Positions 46,970 through 57,596 of a stretch of DNA of 64,000 bases are shown in pieces. The position numbers and the translations under genes are program-made. The DNA is from Globodera rostochiensis (Eukaryota > Nematoda > Chromadorea > Rhabditida > Heteroderidae), in contig JAEVLN010000023.1 in NCBI GenBank assembly GCA_018350325.1, forward strand, positions 993,001 to 1,057,000, read 5' to 3'. The notes beneath the pieces are model-generated. The model was not told the DNA's origin, ran no database searches, and worked only from the letters and a program-made list of their open reading frames with translations. Numbering within the stretch: the stretch's first letter is position 1; each line of letters begins with the position of its first letter.

Positions 46970-47051
46970 TTTCCTTTCCCTATGATTTTCACTTCGTAGT
47001 AGAAAATGCCGTCTTTTGGAATTGGCTGTTCGGCGCGGACAGAGCGATGCC
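46970..47051 (-). pseudogene. Isolated second SPRY exon
   Basis: 82-nt exon with TTTTCAG acceptor and GTGAGC donor, reading [20 protein letters not shown]. No first, third or fourth SPRY exon is near, and BTB exons follow it downstream, an order seen in no intact copy. Confidence 0.65.
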
Positions 47052-47209
47052 CTGAAAAGAAAAAGTTAATCAAAAATTTTGTGAATTCTTTTCATAAATC
47101 TTTTTAACTAAATCACTTTCACAGAAGAACGTACCGTGTTACCCTCTTTTAATCCCACATTGTCTAATAATCCCCCACCATCTAATAGTAAAGAATAGGC
47201 AAAATGTTA

Positions 47210-47281
47210 GCCCCGGGTGGGACTCGAACCCACGTCCTCCACCCAATACGTGGGCAGCTCTTTCAACTGAGCTACCGGGGC
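47210..47281 (-). tRNA. tRNA-like sequence, isotype uncertain, possibly pseudo
   Basis: 72 nt on minus with paired acceptor arms GCCCCGG/CCGGGGC, D arm GCTC..GAGC, and T arm GTGGG-TTCGAGT-CCCAC. The anticodon arm folds best as TGCCC-ACGTATT-GGGTG, putting GTA (Tyr) at the anticodon. Position 33 would be C and two pairs are wobbles, and no position-26 base remains. A box and B box are intact. Located between BACK and SPRY fragments of copy F. Confidence 0.6.
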
Positions 47282-47481
47282 GTCCGTCCCATTTGCCTTC
47301 TTCTTTATGAATGATCTTTTGCCCACGCCATAGGCGTTTTAACCGTTCACTTCCAACCAGCGGAACACTCAAATCCTTACATAATAATGCCTCCCTTTAT
47401 GAGAAGGTTAAAAATAATTCTTCATGTGGGATTAAGGTATATGAGTAGAGCACTTTGATAGGTAAACGGCAGGGTGACCAC

Positions 47482-47745
47482 CTTTAAAAGCACGTCCATT
47501 AGTTGGGAATTGGAGCGGGTACTGCTCGGGCAGATCGCGGTCAGGCCGTAAATAGTGCCGCGAAATGCTGATCTCCTCGTCACTCGTCAACACTCCGGAC
47601 GGTACTGTCAAAAACAAAATTCAACCGAATATCTTTTGTTGTTGTTCTTCTTGATACTGCTTCATCTTCTGTTGCTGTTGCTTCTGATACTGTTCCATCT
47701 GTGCACTCAGTTCCACCATCAGCTGATTCATTCAACATATTCAGA
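47482..47745 (-). pseudogene. Coiled-coil fragment joined to last BACK exon, copy F
   Basis: 47604-47482 is the last BACK exon ([31 protein letters not shown]) followed by the same replacement sequence as in copy C ([16 protein letters not shown], stop). Directly upstream, about 47745-47640, a frame reads MVELSAQMEQYQKQQQQKMK, a coil like that of the 26.4-30.6 kb locus. The 21-nt remnant between them keeps the end of the BACK intron. Scrambled, non-functional. Confidence 0.55.
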
Positions 47746-48204
47746 AATGTAAGAGTTGTACACCGGTACTGTACTGAAATTTTGACTTTGGGGCTGAAAA
47801 TGTTTAGTGTCACTTGAAAGTTCTACATTTTCACGTCCCTTGGGCATTAAAAAGCCCAATGCCCTACCGTATTTCAGTTGGCCTTCTTGTAACCGTGAAA
47901 TATTTTTTAAATATTAACAATTATTTTTAAAAATTTTGAAGGATGTCTTTTTTTCAGCGGCCTTCAAAATCTATTTTAAACTTTTGGGTGGGGGGAGGGT
48001 CGGCGGTTCCGATAGGCGCCGCCGGCGAAAATTTTGAAATTTTGACTTAATTTGCTAAGAGATTTTCAACAAAAATTTAAAAAATCGGGCACTTTTTTTG
48101 GAGTTTTTAGGAATGGTAAGGGGTCCGGCGGCGCCGATAGGCGCCGCCGGAAGAATTTTTTTCTTAACAAGATTTGTTAAGAAAATCGCTCCAAAAAGTT
48201 TGCT
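47746..48204. other. AT-rich spacer with two GC-rich motifs
   Basis: Copies of the dispersed palindromic motif lie at 48001-48024 and 48125-48150. No exon seen. Confidence 0.5.
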
Positions 48205-48790
48205 TTAATTCAGTGCCGGAATGATACAACGAAACGCATGGAAACAATTCAGACAATTCGATGGACGCCGCATCCGACGACGTCACCGACGATGCCAAAA
48301 GTTCTTTTAGTGTTGCTTTAGGACTTGAACCGCTTCAGCCCAAAGAGTGCCATTGTCATCGTATCCGTAAGAGCCTTTGCTGTCTCCAACTACGGATAAT
48401 TTTAATGGCATTTCTTTTGTCGCGAGTCCAATGGAAAAATTGCTAAATATTATTTGTTTTTAATAGTGAATATGCGCGAGTACCGTTGGCTGGCTTTTGT
48501 GGGGCAGAGGTTATTTATTTACCTATTACTCCCCCCTCGCCTATTTAAACGAGAAGATGCTTCAAAACATTATTTTTATTTAACTTACTATCCTATATTT
48601 AACACTTTAACTTCGTGGTAAAGATTTTTTGAAATTGGGCGAAGACAGAGCGCCATCCTGAAAAGTAAGCTTTTTTAATCAAAATGTTTACCCATTTCCA
48701 TTCCATTATTTTGGACAATTTGATTAGACTCAGAGAGCGCGAGGTCCTCGTCACGTGCTTTGGAATCCCATTGATTTTGAAGGGTTAATC
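48205..48790 (-). pseudogene. Degenerate SPRY gene, copy K
   Basis: SPRY exons in order on minus: about 48790-48690 (LTLQNQWDSKARDEDLALSE), about 48655-48605 (WRSVFAQFQKI, lacking FYYEV), about 48450-48280 (FSIGLATKEMPL, GSYGYDDNGTLWAEAVQVL, then stop). This is followed without an intron by VGDVVGCGV and LFPC-like remnants in other frames. Multiple deletions; clearly dead. Confidence 0.7.
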
Positions 48791-48799
48791 CTAATAATT

Positions 48800-49365
48800 G
48801 TTATTTTTAATTCTAACTCAGACTTTAGGGATTTATTCGATAATTTGCTAAAAATTATTGGAAATACCGCTGAACTTTATTAAAAAATATATTTGTTCCC
48901 GAATTAAACTTTGTTTTTTCTTGCTGAAATCCTTCTCAATTGGCGAGCTTAAACGATGTTCCTATTCCTATAATTGATTTGAAAAAATAAATGTTTTGCA
49001 GTGTTACCTGCGGTTGATTCAGCATTGCCAGGAATGAGTTTTGTGTTTGTTTGTGGCGATCAGGGATGTGCTCTGTTCTGTTCTGGTTTTCTGATTTACC
49101 AAAATTTCTGGTGATTTTGGGCACCAGAATTCTGATTTCTGGTTTTTTTTTGCAACCAGAATTCTGATTTTTGGTTTCTGGTTTTTTAGAGAAAAAACCA
49201 GAAAAAACCAGAAATTCTAAGTTAAAATTTTTAATAGCCATTTTTGCAAAATTATTCATTCTTGGGCCAATTTTGATGCTTTCTGCTGCTTTTTCCACCG
49301 CTTTTATGCGGCTTTCAATCGCTGGCTTGTGACTTTGTTCAAAATGTTTATGGATTAAGCCTAGA
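48800..49365. other. AT-rich spacer with SPRYSEC-leader remnants
   Basis: Near 49000-49050 the sequence GTGTTACCTGCGGTTGATTC and following resembles the linker exon/donor of the SPRYSEC leader, degenerate. 49085-49205 is a TTCTGATTTCTGGTTT low-complexity run. No gene. Confidence 0.45.
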
Positions 49366-49555
49366 GACCGGAAACTTGGACCCAAAATCCAAAACCCAAA
49401 AATTTTTTGGGCATTTTTTGGGTTTTGGTTTTTTTTGGGTTTTGCTCCCATCTGACCCAAAACCCAAAAATTTTTTGGTCATTATTTGGGTTTTTTTGGG
49501 TTGACAAAACCCAAAATTTTGTACAAAACCCAAAAAATTTTAGAAAACGTAATAA
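49366..49555. repeat. AAACCCAAAA-type foldback repeat
   Basis: Alternating ACCCAAAACCCAAAAATTTTTTGG and its inverse CCAAAAAATTTTTGGGTTTTGG; the segment can form long hairpins. Related copies lie at 50340-50545, near 5800-5900 and in each 1322-bp unit (about 6665-6735). Frames open through it (up to 174 codons) are repeat artefacts. Confidence 0.75.
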
Positions 49556-50186
49556 AATGCCCAAATTTAATAAAAGTTCTATTCATAGCATTTTTCTGAC
49601 CAGTCATCATAAATTCATGAATAATATTAATATCAGGGTAGCCACCTGTCAAACCCAAAAATCAGGAATACCGGCTGAAAAATCAGAAAAAAATCCGGAA
49701 TTTTTTTAGGTGTGTAAATATATGAATTTAATGCCAAAACTTTTTTATTGCTAAGAAAATTGTGTAAAATTTCGATAATGTTGCCGATTTTTGAATTTTC
49801 AGAAATCCAATTTTTTTTTTGCGAATTCTGCTTTATTAGGGGGTGGCGGTCGGCGGTGCCGATAGGTGCCGCCGAGAAAATTTTGAATTTTGACTCAATT
49901 TATTAAGAAATTTGCAATACGATACTTTTTTTGGGAATGGGATAGGTCCGCCGGCACCGGCAGAAAATTTTTACAGAAATCAAGTCTTTGTTACAAATTA
50001 AACCAAAAAGTTGAGAAAAATATGAAAATCTGGCAATCTTTGTTAAAAAATTCAGAAAAATGTGTTGATTTTTTCAAAAATACTTTTTTTGCGCCATTTT
50101 AATTTAAAAAATTCGAAATTTTATTTTAAAATTTATTAATGGGGAGAAGCCTATGTGAGAAGAGGAAAAATGATAAACAAGTGCTC
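49556..50186. other. AT-rich spacer; GC-rich motif at 49849-49875
   Basis: Holds one copy of the dispersed GC-rich motif with its usual flank TTTTGACTCAATTTATTAAG. No exon seen. Confidence 0.5.
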
Positions 50187-50255
50187 GCACTACGGCGGGT
50201 TCGAACCCAACACATAACGTAAGAGCTACCGAAATGACAAACCACTAAGCCATCA
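50187..50255 (-). repeat. tRNA-derived sequence with pol III A and B boxes
   Basis: On minus, TGGCTTAGTGG (A box, 50252-50242) and GGTTCGAACCC (B box, about 50206-50195) are spaced 33-36 bp. The acceptor stem does not pair, so it is a tRNA relic or SINE head rather than a working tRNA. Confidence 0.45.
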
Positions 50256-50339
50256 ATTACTTATTTAGATTCTTGTAAAAAAGATTGAAAAATCACTCGA
50301 TGATGCTATCTTTAGGGGTGTAAATTCAACCGGGTAACA

Positions 50340-50545
50340 CCCAAAACTTTTGTACAAAAAAGGGCATGGACCCAAAACCCAAAAATTTTTTGGTCATTTT
50401 TTGGGTTTTGGTTTTTTTTGGGTTTTGCTCCAATCGGACCCAAAACCCAAAACCCAAAAATTTTTTGGTCATTTTTTGGGTTTTGGTTTTTTTTGGGTTT
50501 TGCTCCAATCGGACCCAAAACCCAAAACCCAAAAAATTTTTGGGT
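50340..50545. repeat. Two 73-bp direct copies of the AAACCCAAAA foldback repeat
   Basis: GACCCAAAACCCAAAAATTT.. to GCTCCAATCG occurs twice in tandem, followed by a third partial. Each copy is itself a hairpin. Confidence 0.75.
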
Positions 50546-50831
50546 TTTGGGTCCGGACTCTAATTAAGCCTTAAATAACAATCATGGCTTAAAAATTCAC
50601 TGAGACAGAAACCATCGTCCAAATCATTTTTTATGAAAAAATAGGTTGAACAATAGAGCCCACGCTCTAATGCAGAAAAATAGGCAAAAACCTCAAAATA
50701 GCATCTTTGTTTTTCTCAAAATAATTGAAAAATTCGAAAACAAATTGAATTGATAAAATGTTTTGATCGGGAAAGAACAAAAAATGATAGAACCAACAGC
50801 AAAATTCCATAAATCTTCAATTTTTCACTTT

Positions 50832-53800
50832 CTAAATGCCATCGGCGGCAATGTTGAATTTGAAATTCGGTCCAAAGTTCGCTTCAATTTTGATGCCAGG
50901 TTCATACAACAAAACGTATGGAAACAATTCGGCGGCAGAATCGACAAACAAACCGGTAGTTTCTGCATAACAACAACAATTAAAGAATGCAAATAAATTA
51001 GTTAAGCGCAAATAATTACAAATTTAGTGTATTTTTTTAAATGAAATTTCCCATTAATTTTTATTATTCTTTTTCCTACTCACCCAAACGCTTCCCATTT
51101 TTTGTGTAAATGATTTGGCGAGTTGCCAAATTGATGCCGCAGCCGATGATGTCAGCGGCGTCAAACGAAGGCTTTCCTCCGATGACCGGACGTCCATGGA
51201 TGGTGTGGGAACATCCCCTAACTTCGTGTCCCCAAAATCTGCCACAGCTGTCATATGCGTAAGTTCCTTCGCTGCATCCAACCCATTTGTCCAACGGGAT
51301 TTGTTCGATTGCAAGTCCAATGAAAACATTGCTAAATATAATTCTATTTAAAGGAAAATACTTCTAAAGCATTTCGAAGGTCAACAATTTATTTATTTAT
51401 TTACAGTATTAACTTACTTTGCTTGCTCCAAGATGGTCACTTCGTAGTAGAAAAAGCCCAAATCCTTTTTTGGAATTGCCCATTCAGCGCGGACAGAGCG
51501 CCACGCTGAAAATAAACTCAATTCAAAAATTGCGTACTCTTTACTTAAACCGTTTTAATCAAATTACTTTAACAGAATAATCTTTACTCGAATCCTCTCC
51601 ATTATTTCGAACAATCAATCGGGTGGGCTCAGAAAGCGCGAGCTTCTCGTGACATGCAGTGGAATCCCATCGATTTAGAGTGGTTAGTCCTATGAAAATT
51701 TATTTTATTTTCAAAATATTAATATCATTTCCCTTTTGTGTCGGTCAATGCACAAGAATTATTTGTTTTTTTCTGAACCGCTTTAAAGTTTAAACGTTAT
51801 TAATGCTTTTCAACATGTTGGAAAGCTTATAAAATCTGTTTTTTTCAGAAAAAGAATGGCAAACAAAAGTTGTTAAACATGCTCAAATCCTCTTTTCCTA
51901 CCCGATTTGGTCGCGGCACGTCCATTAGTTGGGAATTGGAGCTGGTAAGGCTCGGGCCTTGCGCGCTCCGGACAAGAATAGTGCAGAAAAACGCTGACCA
52001 GCTCGTCACTCGTCAACACTCCGGACGGAACTGTCAAAAGCGCAGGTGGTCGTCAGTATTTTAAATCCAAAAGAAATAAAATGCTCCAAAAAAGTTCCAA
52101 CCAATATTGTCAGCAAAATCCTTTTGAGGAATGAGCGGAAAACGAATTTTGAAAAGTGCTGGGCCAAGCATTTCACGTCTATTCGCCGCCGAAGGCTCTT
52201 TCCCATTTTGACTGCATTTTTCGTCCGCCCAGCGAAGTGCCTAATTAAAAAGAAATTAAAATAATTTTAATTTGTTTTATTATTTTTTATAAATTTACGG
52301 CATTCCAAAATGTTATTTCTTCGTTTATCATCAGCTCGTCACCCTCCAGAATCTCACACAATAATTTTTGATCAATTTGCAAAAACTCTTCTGTTAAGAT
52401 CAAAGCGCTCGCATTCTGGTCGATGTAATCCAAACACCGGCGAGCAAAGTCCCGAAATAATAAAATAATTAATTATGTTTAAAAAAGAAAATAAAATTTA
52501 TAAGTCCCAAAATAAATAATTATTGAAAATGTAAATTAAATAATGCTTAACATTTGGGCTTTAATCGGTTTATATTTGCTCGTGAACTCTAAACCCCAAA
52601 TCACTTCTATGGGCTTCCCAGCCTCAAAAAAGAATAAGACAACAATTTAATTGAAGTCTTTATAATATTTAAACTGATTATTAAATTATTTCAAAAAATT
52701 AATTTCCAAAATAAAACAAATTATTATAATTATTGTCTGTCAGATAGAACAAAAACATTTCTCACCTCTTCACCAAAAAAGCGAGTCTGGGCAAACGCGA
52801 AAAAAACATTGTTCAGCTCCGGTATGGGAAAGTTCAGGCACGAATTGACAAGTTCAGGAAGATCATATTTTTTAGCTTAAATTAAAAATTTAAATATTAA
52901 AATGCATAAAAATTTTATGACCGGCATAAAGCACAGAAATTGCATTGTCCCCGTTCAGCCCGCTCACATCGTCCGCATAAATAAAGCTAAGCATCGCCTT
53001 GAACGCCTCCACCTCCACGTCGGGCACCTCCACGGGTTTAGTCCCTTCCGAAGGGTCTAAAAAATTCGTTTTTAAAAATTTTTTAATTTTTTTTCGGCTT
53101 ACCCCTATTTCGGGCATCAAAAGGAAACATTGCCTCAAAAACGTCGGAGGCCGCCATCAGAATCTGTGAATGTGCTGGCAAAAGCTTAACAAAAAAAATT
53201 GAAATATAATTAATAAAAAATCATTAATAAAATTAATAGAAATATCATTAATTAAAGTAATTCACATTAATTAAAGGGTAAAATATCGATTTGTTCCTTT
53301 TGTAACGATTCGTTCCCCTCCACAAAAATGCCTTTAGACCTCAAAAAATCATATAAAACTGGTGCTAGAACACGTACCCGAACTCCGTTTTTACGTATGT
53401 CGAACCCCGGACCCGAATTCGAACAATTGATTGAAAAAATGTTTTTTCCAACCAAAAAAAAATTTTTTTTTAAGTCGTTTAAATGGTTCAAAATGCATGT
53501 ACGGACGGACGGAAGATCGAACCGGAGCCGGTCAGGGCACAAGTCATTTGGGCACCGAGTCTTTAGGGAGCCCGAGTCATTTGGGCACTAATTCCGGGTT
53601 TTTAAAAAAAATAATACATTACGAAATAGGGTAATACTGTGGTTTGTGGGTTTGTTTTGAAAAAATAATTAGTTTTTTTCAAAGTCAAAGTATTTCTATG
53701 GGTATTCAATTTTGGAAAGTTTTGAGCTTTCGGGTTCGGGTTCGTATTTGGTCGAATCGGGAGTCAGATTCGGATTTTACACCACCCGAATACCCATAGA

Positions 53801-54304
53801 AATACTTTTATCGACTTTGAAATTTTTTCAAAACAGGGAACCCACAAACCACAGTATTACCCTATTTCGTAATGTATTATTTTAAAAAAACCGGAATTAG
53901 TGCCCAAATGACTCGGTGCCCTAAAGACTCGGTGCCCAAATGACATGGCGCCGATCGAACGAACATTTTAAACGATTTTGTTATAAAAAATCGGTTTCGA
54001 ACAAAAAATTTTTTTTTGAAAAATTGTTCGAATTTGGGTCCGGGGTTCGAAATTGATCGAAATGAAAGTGATATTCGGATTCTATGCCTCCGTATACCCC
54101 CTATAAACCCTTTTTTATAGACTTTGGAAATTTTTTTTTTTCGAGGGGAACGAATCGATGGTCGTTCAATTAAAGTGTGTTTCACTATTTTTCAGAACTC
54201 GCCTCCTTTTCGTCTCCTCCCCCCACCAAAAAGTGAACGTCCGCCCCATTGTCCGTGTCCAGCAAATGCTTAATACGGCCGACCAAAGAATTTGGTTTTG
54301 GCAT
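50832..54304 (-). CDS. BTB-BACK-SPRY protein, copy E
   Basis: Eleven exons matching copy B in order and phase, 472 residues, no stops: 54304-54203, 53184-53103, 53056-52922, 52875-52766, 52451-52299, 52240-52102, 52030-51902, 51689-51588, 51505-51418, 51331-51084, 50962-50832. [195 protein letters not shown] start, GC-AG first intron. One defect: exon 52451 is preceded by TTTCGG, not AG, so it needs a non-canonical acceptor or is mis-spliced. Intron 1 (about 1 kb) contains a foldback element. Inferred intracellular cullin-3 adaptor. Confidence 0.75.
53306..54157. mobile_element. Foldback element in intron 1 of copy E
   Basis: Perfect 15-bp inverted termini (CGATTCGTTCCCCTC at 53306-53320, GAGGGGAACGAATCG at 54143-54157). 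Most of the interior is inverted too: 53540-53710 against 53795-53945 (TTACGAAATAGGGTAATACT block) and CGAACCCCGGACCCGAATTC near 53400 against its complement near 54025. No clear target duplication and no coding region. Confidence 0.65.
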
Positions 54305-55656
54305 TTTACAAAATTATATTTTTTAAAAGCTAGATGGGCTATAGTGTATGAGTAAGTGGATTTATTTTGGCCAAAACACTTTATTCTTCATATTTCTGCA
54401 TTGGGTTCACCTTTTTGATCAAGCCTGGGCGAGAAAGAAAAAGATCGTACTTTTTATAGCATTTTTGTAAACCAATTTTTCCCAAAAAGTTCGATTTTCG
54501 GTAAATTTTTAGAATTTTTAACATTTTGTTAAAAAAATTGCAAAATTTCGAAAAAGTTGCAATTCAAGTTTTTCAAAAATTCTTGACAATTCTGCTTTAC
54601 TTTTTTTGAAGGAATTTGAACAAAATGTTCAAAAATTGGGAAGACTTTTCAAATACCGCAACTTTTGGCGAATTGTTGAAAACATTCAAATTTATTATAA
54701 CTCAATCACGTTCAATTTTCACTCTAATCCGGGGTTTGCCCAAAAGCTCGTCCTGACTGGCGGATCCGGATAATTCGGTTCGGGCTCCAATTTTGAGATG
54801 TGAGCAAAAATATATTAAAAAGAAAAGGACGCAATTTGGTTGTCTAAAAATCTCTAAAAGAAATGAATTTTGCACAAATTTAATGGGATTTTGATATTTT
54901 TGGACCCCATTTCTTTATTGTCTTTGTCTGCTGTTATGTCGCCGATGGTTGTGTTGGGTGAACTTGTCAACATATTCGTAAAGAAAATTGATGTTAAATA
55001 CTTAAGGGGCATCAATTTTTTGATAATTCCACGACGCAAAAGTTTTGTTTGATCATTTTGACTATCAGCAAATCCCGCTGGAGAATGAAACCATCAAAAA
55101 TAAGGGGACAAATGAGGGAATTTGAACAATTTGAATGATATACAAAGAAAGGTCTATTCCTTTTGGTGTTAAAGGGCAATTTGTCTTCATATTCATTATT
55201 AGGTATTCATAAATGAATGGGCAAAATGAAAATGTTCTGCTCTCTTTTAATGACGAATCTGATGATCTCATCAGCCTTATCTTAGGCATTTTTGTACACA
55301 AAAAAATTCAGCGGAGGGCACTTTTGCATTCAAATTGAATGCCTTGGGCAAAAGGGCGACCAAGAGAATATGGCGGCCGATTAGTGGCGGAATGGGCGAA
55401 AGGGCATCAGGACGGTGGAAACTTTATCTTCTTCCCACACAATCTTAAACAAAAAAATTCCAAGGAATAACACACACAACGGGCATATTCTTAATTCAAC
55501 AAAATTTGTGTTGCTTAGGAATGTTCTTTTTAGAAGATAAAGTGGGGCAAAATTCCGTGGTTTTGTGAGTTCTCGTCGATAGAAATCAATGGCATTCTGA
55601 CTTGTGTTGTTATATATAGCTCTGCAAACATTCCCCCCCCCCCCGCCCCAAATGAC
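54305..55656. other. AT-rich intergenic DNA with dispersed repeat 54895-55350
   Basis: 54895-55350 is a diverged direct copy of 30880-31470. A poly-C run lies at about 55632. No exon supported; the frame at 55381-55674 ends in the poly-C run and shows no domain. Confidence 0.5.
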
Positions 55657-56766
55657 TAATTCGGGCGCGACCAAATCAGATAAATTCGGGCCCGACCAAA
55701 TCAGATAAATTCGGGCGCGACCAAATCAGATAAATTCGGGCCCGACCAAATCAGATAAATTCGGGCCCGACCAAATCAGATAAATTCGGGCGCGACCAAA
55801 TCAGATAAATTCGGGCCCGACCAAATCAGATAAATTCGGGCCCGACCAAATCAGATAAATTCGGGCCCGACCAAATCAGATAAATTCGGGCCCGACCAAA
55901 TCAGATAAATTCGGGCCCGACCAAATCAGATAAATTCGGGCCCGACCAAATCAGATAAATTCGGGCCCGACCAAATCAGATAAATTCGGGCCCGACCAAA
56001 TCAGATAAATTTGGGCCCGACCAAATCAGATAAATTCGGGCCCGACCAAATCAGATAAATTCGGGCCCGACCAAATCAGATAAATTCGGGCCCGACCAAA
56101 TCAGATAAATTCGGGCCCGACCAAATCAGATAAATTCGGGCCCGACCAAATCAGATAAATTCGGGCCCGACCAAATCAGATAAATTCGGGCGCGACCAAA
56201 TCAGATAAATTCGGGCGCGACCAAATCAGATAAATTCGGGCCCGACCAAATCAGATAAATTCGGGCCCGACCAAATCAGATAAATTCGGGCGCGACCAAA
56301 TCAGATAAATTCGGGCGCGACCAAATCAGATAAATTCGGGCCCGACCAAATCAGATAAATTCGGGCCCGACCAAATCAGATAAATTCGGGCCCGACCAAA
56401 TCAGATAAATTCGGGCCCGACCAAATCAGATAAATTCGGGCGCGACCAAATCAGATAAATTCGGGCCCGACCAAATCAGATAAATTCGGGCGCGACCAAA
56501 TCAGATAAATTCGGGCCCGACCAAATCAGATAAATTCGGGCCCGACCAAATCAGATAAATTCGGGCCCGACCAAATCAGATAAATTCGGGCGCGACCAAA
56601 TCAGATAAATTCGGGCCCGACCAAATCAGATAAATTCGGGCGCGACCAAATCAGATAAATTCGGGCCCGACCAAATCAGATAAATTCGGGCCCGACCAAA
56701 TCAGATAAATTCGGGCCCGACCAAATCAGATAAATTCGGGCCCGACCAAATCAGATAAATTCGGGC
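55657..56766. repeat. 25-bp satellite, about 44 copies
   Basis: Unit TAAATTCGGG(C/G)CCGACC.. style: TAAATTCGGG + CCCGACCAAATCAGA. Two main variants alternate irregularly, GGGCCCGA (majority) and GGGCGCGA, with one TTTGGG unit. Very high identity along 1.1 kb. A partial first unit follows the poly-C run; the array ends at GGGCCTTAG. Non-coding. Confidence 0.95.
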
Positions 56767-57430
56767 CTTAGTAATGTTTGGAAGTTTGCTGGGACGGATA
56801 GTCGAGGAAAGTGTGAACAGGACGGAAGAATGATTGCGTGAAAAGAGAGAGAGAGCTTGCAGAACGATTCAAATATCCTTCGAACAATCCCCGGGGGCGG
56901 AGGGAGGGAGGGGGAGCTGATGTGAAAAGATAACGAAAGTGACTCGAAGTTTGTAATTGTTCAAAATGAGAGAGTGTGATGGGAGAGGAGAGACGCCAGA
57001 CATTTAGAGATGAGAAAATGTGCAAAAGGGGAGAGGGGGGGGGGGTTGGCTGTTTGATGGAATATGTGTTAATTTATGGGCCGAGAATGGGATTGATCGA
57101 TGACAAATTTTAGCAAATTTAGTCAAAATTTCGACTGGGTACATTCAATCAAACAAAATGTTTGGACCGTCAAATTCGAATTTTGCACCTTTAATAAGTC
57201 AAGAAGAAATAGGGCACACCCTAATCTTAACAAATCGTTAAGATTTTCAAATTTTCCGGAGACGCCTGTATTTTTCGAAAATAAATTCTTGTATTCAAAA
57301 TATTTAAAGAAAAAAGTCAATAAATTCTTCAGTTCCGCGTTGATTCACGCAGAAAAAGAATTATTATAATTTCCCCGTGTCATTTTCAACAGCTGCGTCC
57401 AGTGCCGTGAATCGTTTCTTAAACAGTGAA
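56767..57430. other. Purine-rich spacer and AT-rich DNA
   Basis: 56767-57060 on plus is purine-rich (GAGAGAGAG, GGGAGGGAGGGGGAG, poly-G near 57040). 57060-57430 is AT-rich, no exon supported. Confidence 0.45.
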
Positions 57431-57437
57431 TTTTCTA

Positions 57438-57575
57438 TTAACGATCAAAAGTCGTCCATTCCCCCACCAAAGGCATCGGTCCATCCGCGCTCTTCAACAG
57501 CAAAAAGTGCACAACATTTGTCCTCCCTTCACGAGATGCGAACATCAATCCGGTGGTACCGCCTCCCCGCCCGTC
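57438..57575 (-). pseudogene. Ankyrin-repeat fragment, minus strand
   Basis: Reads TTGLMFASREGRTNVVHFLL followed by LKSADGPMPLVGE and stop. The pattern G.T.L..A...G....V.FLL is one ankyrin repeat. It is homologous to, but inverted relative to, the plus-strand fragment 57640-57730. Confidence 0.55.
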
Positions 57576-57596
57576 GGCACTCTCCCATTCTCATGA

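Noticed and set aside
48936..49460. 174-codon minus-strand frame
   Set aside because: Made of the AAACCCAAAA foldback repeat and a TTCTGG low-complexity run; composition (Lys/Asn/Pro-rich, repetitive) follows the repeat.
55381..55674. 97-codon minus-strand frame
   Set aside because: Begins in the satellite/poly-C edge and has no domain or splice partner.
55657..56766. CRISPR-like array
   Set aside because: Units are contiguous 25-bp repeats with no unique spacers, in a eukaryotic genome; it is a satellite.
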